From positions 1 to 36,021 of the forward strand of contig JAFGNZ010000142.1 of the NCBI GenBank assembly GCA_016926755.1: 36,021 nt of DNA, in the 5' to 3' direction. Below the pieces are notes generated by a model. That model was not told the DNA's origin. It did no database searches and saw only the letters and a program-made list of their open reading frames with translations. The translations under genes and the position numbers were made by a program. Within the stretch, counting starts at the first letter, position 1, and each line of letters starts with the position of its first letter. The stretch comes from Myxococcaceae bacterium (GTDB lineage: Bacteria > Myxococcota > Myxococcia > Myxococcales > Myxococcaceae). Of this stretch, positions 1-8,086 are shown piece by piece.

Positions 1-51
1 TCTCCTCGGCCACCCTCCTCCTTCCCTCCTTCCCGAGCCTGTTTGACTTGG

Positions 52-84
52 ACCCGTTCATCTTTCACTTACACGTGAACGGGT
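52..84. terminator. 9-bp inverted repeat at the 3' end of the small lipoprotein gene
   Basis: A perfect 9-bp inverted repeat (ACCCGTTCA at 52-60, TGAACGGGT at 76-84) encloses a 15-nt loop. The stop codon of the minus-strand gene at 65-316 falls inside the loop. No U-run follows on either strand, so termination is only a guess; it could also be a mRNA 3'-end stabiliser. Confidence 0.3.
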
Positions 85-316
85 ACCTGGCGTTCGACTC
101 ATGTTCTTCGTCTGCAGTTTCGGGCGCCCCATCCAAAGCCAAGGCCGTCCCCGTAGTTGCAGCCTCGCCCCCAAGGCGGCTCCGGTGAACTGTGCTCCGA
201 AGGCGAAAGGGTGCTCCCGCCTCCAGTGCCAGCACTGCGGGCGAAGACTTCGAAGCAGGTGCCGTCGTGCATGCCAACAGAAGGGTGCAGACAGAGTATG
301 CAACCAGTCGGATCAT
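65..316 (-). CDS. small putative lipoprotein, unknown function
   Basis: An 83-residue protein begins with a short basic N-terminus, a hydrophobic stretch and a lipobox (LLLAC, Cys at residue 16), so export and lipid anchoring by Lgt/LspA are plausible. The mature part of about 67 residues is polar, Thr/Ala/Glu-rich, and matches no family I recognise. The start is an ATG at 316 with only a weak GGGAC upstream. Third codon positions look clearly less GC-rich than in the neighbouring genes, which suggests a recent or lineage-specific gene, or a spurious reading frame. It lies downstream of ychF on the same strand, separated by about 190 nt in which I see nothing. Overlapping frames on both strands are also open, so this is a moderate call resting mainly on the signal sequence. 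Confidence 0.42.
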   Translation of the reverse strand: MIRLVAYSVCTLLLACTTAPASKSSPAVLALEAGAPFRLRSTVHRSRLGGEAATTGTALALDGAPETADEEHESNARYPFTCK

Positions 317-506
317 GAGGTCCCGCCAGCCTACCAGGAGGGGCTTTCAGCAACCAGGCGTCTACGGCTCGGGCTTCGTCTCGACAGCCTCGGGCGGATG
401 GACGGCGCCCTCGACTGGCACCTCCCCCATGAGAACTGGACCGCGCGCTTCAGGCCCTTGGGATCGGGCAGCGGTGGATCATGGCGAACGCACCTTCGCC
501 CGGGCG

Positions 507-1616
507 CTACACGTTGAAGCGGAAGTGCATGCAGTCGCCGTCCTGGACGACGTACTCCTTGCCCTCCACCCGCAGCAGCCCCTTCTCCTTCACCGCGCTC
601 TCGCTGCCGAGCTTGATCAGATCCTCCCAGCGCATCACCTCGGCCTTGATGAAGCCGCGCTCGAAGTCCGAGTGGATCACGCCCGCCGCCTGCGGCGCCT
701 TGTAGCCCGTGTGGATCGTCCAGGCCCGGCACTCCTGCTCGCCCACCGTGAAGTACGTCTGCAGGCCCAGCAGCTTGTAGCCCGCCCGCACCACCTTGTG
801 CAGGCCCGGCTCGCTCAGCCCCGCGCTCTCCAGGAAGCCCGGCCGCTCCTCCTCCGGCAGTTGCTGGATCTCCGCCTCCATCGCCGCCGCCAGCACCACC
901 ACCTCGGCGCCCTCCTTCGCGGCCATCTCCTTCACGGCCTTCACGTGCGGCGACTCATCCTCCTTGCCGATCTGCCCCTCGGAGATGTTCGCCACGTACA
1001 GCACCGGCTTGTCCGTCAGCAGGAACAGCTCGCGGATGGCCGCGTGCTCGTCCTCGGTCAGCTTCTGCCCGCGCACCGTGATGCCCGCGTCCAGCCCCGC
1101 CTTGACCCTGTCCAGCAGCGCCAGCTCCGCCTTGGCCTCGTCGCCCGCCTTGCCGCCCATCTTCGCGTTGCGCTGGGCGCGCTCGCGGCGCTTCTCCACC
1201 GTCTCCAGGTCCTTGAGGCACAGCTCCGTGTCCACCACGTCCCGGTCCCTCACCGGGTTCACGCCGCCTTCCACGTGGGTGACGTTGTCGTCCTCGAAGC
1301 AGCGCAGCACGTGCAGCACCGCGTCCACCTGGCGGATGTTGGCCAAAAACTGGTTGCCCAGCCCCTCGCCCTTGGAGGCGCCGCGCACCAGCCCGGCGAT
1401 GTCCACGAACTCCAGCGAGGTGGGCACCTTCTTCAGCGGCTTGACGAGCGCCGAGAGCTTGTCCAGCCGCTCGTCCGGCACGGGCACCACGCCCACGTTG
1501 GGCTCGATGGTGCAGAACGGATAGTTGGCCGCCTGCGCACCCGCGGCGGACAGCGCGTTGAAGAGAGTGGACTTGCCCACGTTGGGCAGCCCGACGATTC
1601 CAATGGAGAGCGCCAT
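507..1616 (-). CDS. ychF: redox-regulated ATPase YchF (Obg-family, OLA1-like)
   Basis: The 369-residue product has the usual length for YchF. It starts with the P-loop GLPNVGKST (residues 8-16), followed by switch regions around NYPFCTIEPN and DIAGLVRGASKGEGLGNQFL. The G4 position reads NISE in place of the usual NKxD of GTPases, which is the family hallmark that makes YchF prefer ATP. The C-terminal TGS domain ends with the motif around YVVQDGDCMHFRFNV. YchF binds ribosomes and has been linked to oxidative-stress and translation control; that role is family knowledge. The ATG start is set by the P-loop position. The gene follows atpF by 51 nt on the same strand with no obvious terminator between, so read-through from the F0 genes is likely. 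Confidence 0.97.
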   Translation of the reverse strand: MALSIGIVGLPNVGKSTLFNALSAAGAQAANYPFCTIEPNVGVVPVPDERLDKLSALVKPLKKVPTSLEFVDIAGLVRGASKGEGLGNQFLANIRQVDAVLHVLRCFEDDNVTHVEGGVNPVRDRDVVDTELCLKDLETVEKRRERAQRNAKMGGKAGDEAKAELALLDRVKAGLDAGITVRGQKLTEDEHAAIRELFLLTDKPVLYVANISEGQIGKEDESPHVKAVKEMAAKEGAEVVVLAAAMEAEIQQLPEEERPGFLESAGLSEPGLHKVVRAGYKLLGLQTYFTVGEQECRAWTIHTGYKAPQAAGVIHSDFERGFIKAEVMRWEDLIKLGSESAVKEKGLLRVEGKEYVVQDGDCMHFRFNV

Positions 1617-1667
1617 GACGGTTCCTTCGAACAGCGCGGGCGGCGGCCCGCTTCCCGGCGTGCCAGG

Positions 1668-2204
1668 CTAGGCGCGCGTGCTCGGGGCGCCGCCCGCGGG
1701 CAGGCCCTTGACGAACTGCTCGGCCAGCGCGCGGTGCTTGGCGTCATCCATCCGCTCGGAGATGAGCTTGCCCGCCGCCTCGATGGCCAGGTCCACCGCC
1801 AGGCCGCGCACCTCGGCGATCGCCTTGGCCTTCTGGTCCTCGATCTCGCGGCGCGCCTGGGCCTTGAACTCCTCGGCCTCCTTGCGGCTCTTGGCCATCA
1901 GCTCCTCGCGGTACTTCTCCACGTCCTGCTGGTTCTTGCGCATCATCTCCGCGGCGTCCCGGCGGGCCTCGGCGATGGCCGTCTTCTGGTCGGCCAGCAG
2001 CTTCTCGGCCTCGGCGCGCTCGCGCTTGGCGCTCTCGATGGCGCTGGCGATCTGCTTCTCGCGCTCCTCCACCAGCGAGAGGATGGGGCCCCACGCCTTC
2101 CAGCGCAGCACGAGCGCCACGAGGACGAAGGTGAGGAGGGTCCAGGCGATGAGGCCCGGGCGGACCTGCAGGAAGTCGGCGGCGAGGACGGTAGGCAGGA
2201 GCAT
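1668..2204 (-). CDS. atpF: F0F1 ATP synthase subunit b
   Basis: The 178-residue protein has one N-terminal membrane helix (about residues 15-37, GLIAWTLLTFVLVALVLRW) followed by a long, highly charged alpha-helical stalk rich in Glu, Lys, Ala and Arg (about residues 42-165). This is the layout of the peripheral stalk subunit b, which links subunit a to the F1 head. The ATG at 2204 places the helix at the N-terminus as expected. It is the last F0 gene in the cluster: atpE lies 116 nt upstream. atpH and the F1 genes, which often follow atpF, are absent and ychF follows instead. The C-terminus ends in a Gly/Ala/Pro-rich tail of about 12 residues that looks unstructured. Confidence 0.95.
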   Translation of the reverse strand: MLLPTVLAADFLQVRPGLIAWTLLTFVLVALVLRWKAWGPILSLVEEREKQIASAIESAKRERAEAEKLLADQKTAIAEARRDAAEMMRKNQQDVEKYREELMAKSRKEAEEFKAQARREIEDQKAKAIAEVRGLAVDLAIEAAGKLISERMDDAKHRALAEQFVKGLPAGGAPSTRA

Positions 2205-2320
2205 GGCGGCGTGTCCGGGTGCTGCAGGAGGGAGGAGGTGAGACGAGAGGCTTCAACGGCGTCGGGCCCGGCGCCCGCTCTCCTCGCGGACGCCGGCCCC
2301 ATGAGACGGCTCGCTCTGGA

Positions 2321-2551
2321 CTAGGCCTTGGTGGCGAGCAGAACGCAGATCACCAGCGCGAACAGCGTGGCGCCTTCGATGAGCGCCGCGGCGATGATCA
2401 TGGAGGTGCGGATGTCGCCGCCGGCGGCCGGCTGACGGCCCGTGGCCTCCATGGCGGAGGCAGCCAGCTTACCAATGCCCAGGCCGGCACCGATGATGGC
2501 GAGGCCGGCACCGATGCCGGCGGACAGGAACGCGAGAGCGAGGTTGGTCAT
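2321..2551 (-). CDS. atpE: F0F1 ATP synthase subunit c (proteolipid ring)
   Basis: The 76-residue protein is two hydrophobic helices joined by the conserved polar loop GRQP (residues 38-41). Helix 1 carries the glycine repeat GAGLGIG typical of ring packing. Helix 2 carries the ion-binding carboxylate Glu59 in ALIEGATLF. The residues corresponding to the Na+ ligands of Ilyobacter (Gln in helix 1, Ser after the Glu) are Ile26 and Gly60 here, so the ring should be proton-coupling; that is inferred by alignment from memory. The start ATG at 2551 has no clear Shine-Dalgarno, only an A/G-rich leader (GAAGAAAGAAGAAG). The upstream gap to atpB holds two perfect hairpins, and the gene has its own long leader of 147 nt. 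Confidence 0.97.
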   Translation of the reverse strand: MTNLALAFLSAGIGAGLAIIGAGLGIGKLAASAMEATGRQPAAGGDIRTSMIIAAALIEGATLFALVICVLLATKA

Positions 2552-2621
2552 GGGAGTGCTTCTTCTTTCTTCGTAGGTAGGACCCGCTTGTGGGGGGGTC
2601 GTGGTCCCTTCTGGACTACCT

Positions 2622-2676
2622 CCGGCGACCTTTCGAATCGCCGGGTTCTGGCCGGGGCCCCACGCTGCCGGGCCCC
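2622..2676. promoter_or_regulatory. two tandem hairpins in the atpB-atpE intergenic gap
   Basis: Two inverted repeats stand 9 nt apart in the gap before atpE. The first is CCGGCGA (2622-2628) with TCGCCGG (2638-2644) and a 9-nt loop. The second is GGGGCCC (2654-2660) with GGGCCCC (2670-2676) and a 9-nt loop. Neither is followed by a U-run on the coding strand. They lie where the a:c stoichiometry of 1 to about 10-15 has to be set, so partial termination, RNA processing or stabilisation of the atpE message is possible. This is inference. Confidence 0.45.
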
Positions 2677-2698
2677 GCTAACTCGTCACGCGCGCGCC

Positions 2699-3739
2699 TC
2701 AGGAGCCCACGAAGTGGGCCTTGCCGTGATCGTGGCTGGCGCCGCCCTCCTTGTGGCCGTGCTCCTCCGCGTGTCCATGGTCATGGTGGTGGCCCATGGC
2801 CACGCTCATGCCGATGAAGAGGGCCGACAGCAGGGTGAAGACGTAGGCCTGCACGAAGGCCACGAACAGCTCCAGGAAGTAGATGCCCATGGCGAAGGGC
2901 ACGGCGACGATGCCCACCGCGGCGCTGCCCATCATGAAGATGAGGCCCAGCAGGAAGAAGATGACGATGTGGCCCGCCAGCATGTTGGCGAACAGACGCA
3001 TCGTCAGCGCGAAGGGCTTGGTGAACAGGCCGAGGATCTCCACCGGGATCATGATCGGCCACAGCAGCCAGTGCACGCCGCCGGTCAGGTGCGCCAGGTA
3101 GCCGCCCAGGCCCGCCGCGCGGATGCCGGCGATCTGCGTGAGGACGAAGGTGCACAGGGCCAGGGCGGCGGTGACGGCGACGTTGCCGGTGGCCGTGGCC
3201 ATCCACGGGAACAGGCCCAGCATGTTCATGAAGAGGATGAAGAAGAACACGGTGAGCAGGTAGGGCGTGTAGCGCGGCGCCTCCTCCTTCCCGATGTTCT
3301 TGACGGCCAGCTCGTCCCGGACGAAGACCACCAGCATCTCGAAGAGGTTGGCGCCCACCCCGCGCGGCACCAGCTTGGACTTGTCCCGGTTGCTCCAGAT
3401 CAGCAGGGAGCCCACCAGCAGCAGCGCCGCCAGGAACATCATCACCGTGTGCTTGGTGATGGACAGGTCCAGGCAGCCGGCCAGCAGCCCCGGGTGCGTC
3501 TCACCGTGGTCCGTCATCTGCGGCGCGCAGGCCCCTTCCTTCAGGGGGATGAGGATCTGCGGCAGGTGGATGGCGATGTGCTCGTAGCTGCCGGGGATCT
3601 CGATCTCGATCTCGGGGGAGTCCGCCACGTGGTGGAGGATGTAGGCCGGCACGTCCTCCTTCTCGCCCTCGGCCGGCGGCGAAGCGGCCAGCACGGAGCT
3701 GGCGAACAGACCGGCGAACAGGACCATTGCCTTGCGCAT
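2699..3739 (-). CDS. atpB: F0F1 ATP synthase subunit a, with N-terminal signal-like extension and His-rich tail
   Basis: The 346-residue protein is the proton-channel subunit a. It has the conserved helix TMRLFANMLAGHI with the essential Arg at residue 248, and the hydrophobic segments expected of the family. It is longer than the 271-residue E. coli protein. The N-terminus looks like a cleavable signal peptide (MRKAMVLFAGLFASSVLA) followed by an acidic periplasmic segment. The last 31 residues form a tail with ten His in patterns such as HHHDHGH and SHDHGKAH. The ATG at 3739 overlaps the stop of the upstream gene by one base (TGATG), which fixes the start and shows translational coupling. 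An open frame continues upstream of this ATG but is the shadow of the preceding gene. Confidence 0.95.
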   Translation of the reverse strand: MRKAMVLFAGLFASSVLAASPPAEGEKEDVPAYILHHVADSPEIEIEIPGSYEHIAIHLPQILIPLKEGACAPQMTDHGETHPGLLAGCLDLSITKHTVMMFLAALLLVGSLLIWSNRDKSKLVPRGVGANLFEMLVVFVRDELAVKNIGKEEAPRYTPYLLTVFFFILFMNMLGLFPWMATATGNVAVTAALALCTFVLTQIAGIRAAGLGGYLAHLTGGVHWLLWPIMIPVEILGLFTKPFALTMRLFANMLAGHIVIFFLLGLIFMMGSAAVGIVAVPFAMGIYFLELFVAFVQAYVFTLLSALFIGMSVAMGHHHDHGHAEEHGHKEGGASHDHGKAHFVGS

Positions 3740-4143
3740 CACTCGTCTCCGCCCGCCGCGATTCGAGCCGCGGCGTTCACGTAGCTGATTTCCACCCACT
3801 GCAGCACAAAGTAGACGCCGAAGAAGCCGGCGACGAACCCCCACGCCCCCATCCCCCGCGACACCATCGCGTACAGCCCCGCCGCCACCGTCACGGCCCG
3901 GAGCGCGAACACCAGCCCCACCACCTTCAGCGCGGCCTTGAGGCTGCGCTGCACCGCCCGCCGCTTGAGCCCCAGCGACACTGCCCCGGTCACCGCCGCC
4001 AACCCCGTGCCCCACAGCGCCGGCCACCGGTGCTCCGGCGCCTGCGGCAGTGCCGCCGCCAGCGCCACGCCCACCACCGCCACCCCCGCCGCCACCATCG
4101 CGTGGTTGAGGAACGTCTCCCCTGCCCGCGGCTTGTCCGTCAC
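3739..4143 (-). CDS. ATP synthase subunit I-like membrane protein
   Basis: A 134-residue protein with about four predicted membrane helices (roughly residues 13-33, 41-58, 72-94 and 98-118) sits between the AtpZ-like gene and atpB. Size, topology and position match the AtpI/subunit I group, which helps c-ring assembly or Mg2+ handling at the membrane, although I see no diagnostic motif. The start is a GTG that overlaps the stop of the upstream gene (GTGA), and its own stop overlaps the atpB start (TGATG), so the three genes form one coupled translation unit. Assignment rests on context more than on sequence, hence no gene symbol. Confidence 0.75.
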   Translation of the reverse strand: MTDKPRAGETFLNHAMVAAGVAVVGVALAAALPQAPEHRWPALWGTGLAAVTGAVSLGLKRRAVQRSLKAALKVVGLVFALRAVTVAAGLYAMVSRGMGAWGFVAGFFGVYFVLQWVEISYVNAAARIAAGGDE

Positions 4144-4409
4144 TTCTTCTTCCCCAACCGGGCCATCTCATGGAGGAACCCGTAGAAGCCCACGCTGATC
4201 CCCACCACGCTCAGCCCCACCAACCCCCAGGGCTTCGTCCCCAGCCACCGATCCATCAGCAGGCCGCCCAGCACCCCCACCACCGCCCCGCCGACCATCT
4301 TCCACACCGCGGAGATGTAGGGCATGGCTTCCTGCATGTGCCGAGCGGGAGTCCCCAGCTCGCTGCCCTGCTGCTCCTTCTTCTCCGGGCCCCGGGGCTC
4401 CTCTGCCAT
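4140..4409 (-). CDS. AtpZ/AtpI-family F0 assembly protein
   Basis: The 89-residue protein has a charged N-terminus and two membrane helices (about residues 31-52 and 57-78). It carries the glycine-rich GGAVVGVLGGLLMDRWLGTKP segment split around GLLMD, which is typical of the AtpZ/I family encoded at the head of atp operons. These proteins are thought to assist F0 rotor assembly or act as a Ca2+/Mg2+ channel. I chose the ATG at 4409 because GAGG lies 6 nt upstream; a GTG at 4424 would add five residues. It is the first gene of the F0 cluster, and its stop overlaps the next start by four bases. The operon promoter must lie in 4410-4730, where I see no clear consensus. Confidence 0.85.
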   Translation of the reverse strand: MAEEPRGPEKKEQQGSELGTPARHMQEAMPYISAVWKMVGGAVVGVLGGLLMDRWLGTKPWGLVGLSVVGISVGFYGFLHEMARLGKKK

Positions 4410-4730
4410 CGGCCGCCTCACCAACTCCCGGGAAAACCTTGGGTTTCCGCCGCCGCCCGTCCCCTCCGCACCACGCGCGCGCGCCGCTTAGCATTGAAGA
4501 TGCGGCACGCGCAACCGCTACGGAGAGGTGGCGCAAGAGAGCCAGAAGCGGCCGGAATGACGAGGGGAAGCCGAAGTCCGCCGCGTCCTCGGGAGCAGGC
4601 AGAGGAGCAGCCTCACGGTGCCTGCCTCCAGACCCGGGGCGCGAGCCCTTGCCCCGCTCCTGCGTGAGTCGTCACCTCCGCCCGCCATCTCCAGCTTGGA
4701 GATGGGATGTCTGCCTCGAAGGAGGACACC
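4410..4730. promoter_or_regulatory. divergent intergenic region between the atp F0 operon and the PEBP gene
   Basis: This 321-nt stretch holds no convincing gene. It must contain the promoters of two divergent units, but I could not pick a reliable -35/-10 pair. The clearest structure is a perfect 8-bp inverted repeat, CCATCTCC (4685-4692) and GGAGATGG (4698-4705) with loop AGCTT, just upstream of the PEBP ribosome site. It could be an operator or a leader hairpin. The string around 4534-4560 resembles the 5' part of a tRNA-Ser but does not fold as one. Confidence 0.4.
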
Positions 4731-5228
4731 ATGCCGAAGCCACTCCAGCTCACATCACCCCGCTTCGGGGATGGAGATACCATCCCCATCGCCTTCACCT
4801 GCGAGGGAGAGGACAAGTCCCCGCCGCTTCACTGGGGGGAGGTCCCCCCGGGGACCCGCAGCCTGGCCCTCATCGTCGAGGATCCGGACGCACCGGATCC
4901 CCGGCATCCCCAGCGCACGTGGTGCCACTGGGTCCTCTACAACATCCCCCCCGGGACGAGGGGGCTGCCCGAGGGCGCGAGCGCGCAGACCCTGCCGCGC
5001 GGGACCCTCGAGGGCCTCAATGACTGGGATCGCCAGGGCTACGGGGGGCCGTGTCCCCCCATTGGCCGCCACCGCTACGTCCACCGCCTGTACGCGCTGG
5101 ACACCGTGCTGCCAGACATGGGCTCGCCCACCCGCACCCAGCTCCTCAAGGCCATGGAGGGCCACGTGCTCGCCGAGGCCCAGCTGCTCGGCACCTACGA
5201 GAAGCATCACGCGCACGTCATTGCCTGA
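4731..5228 (+). CDS. YbhB/YbcL-family PEBP (Raf kinase inhibitor-like) protein
   Basis: The 165-residue protein has the phosphatidylethanolamine-binding-protein fold signatures: DPDAP at the ligand pocket (followed by the WCHWVLYNIP strand) and the GRHRYVHRLYALD segment matching the GxHRY motif. Length agrees with bacterial YbhB/YbcL proteins, whose physiological ligand is unknown and which lack a signal peptide, as here. The ATG at 4731 is chosen because AAGGAGG ends 5 nt upstream; an in-frame ATG at 4707 has no ribosome site. The next gene starts 66 nt downstream on the same strand, and I see no terminator between them, so co-transcription with the histidine kinase is possible. Confidence 0.93.
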   Translation: MPKPLQLTSPRFGDGDTIPIAFTCEGEDKSPPLHWGEVPPGTRSLALIVEDPDAPDPRHPQRTWCHWVLYNIPPGTRGLPEGASAQTLPRGTLEGLNDWDRQGYGGPCPPIGRHRYVHRLYALDTVLPDMGSPTRTQLLKAMEGHVLAEAQLLGTYEKHHAHVIA

Positions 5229-5294
5229 GTCTCGTGGAACCCGGACCCGCGCCCCTTCCCTCCAGGGCGATGACTTCCCCTGAGCAGGCTGGGG

Positions 5295-7940
<2,646 letters not shown>

Positions 7941-8086
7941 GCGGCGCCGGGGGCCCGCGTCGACTCACCGCGTTGTCTCGCCGCGTCGTGAGGTGAGCCG
8001 TCTCAAAGTTGATGTCTGATTCAGTTCTCAGGAGATCACGTCACGCGAAGTGCTAGCTTTTGCCGCCTCCAAACAAGGGAGGTCCC

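Noticed and set aside
192-2324. A 710-codon open frame on the plus strand across ychF and atpF
   Set aside because: It is the antisense shadow of two well-supported genes. The translation is a Leu/His/Arg/Gln-rich string with no family features, as expected opposite GC3-rich codons.
4534-4570. tRNA-Ser-like string (GGAGAGGTGGCGCAAGAGAGCC)
   Set aside because: No anticodon arm, T-arm or matching acceptor strand follows.
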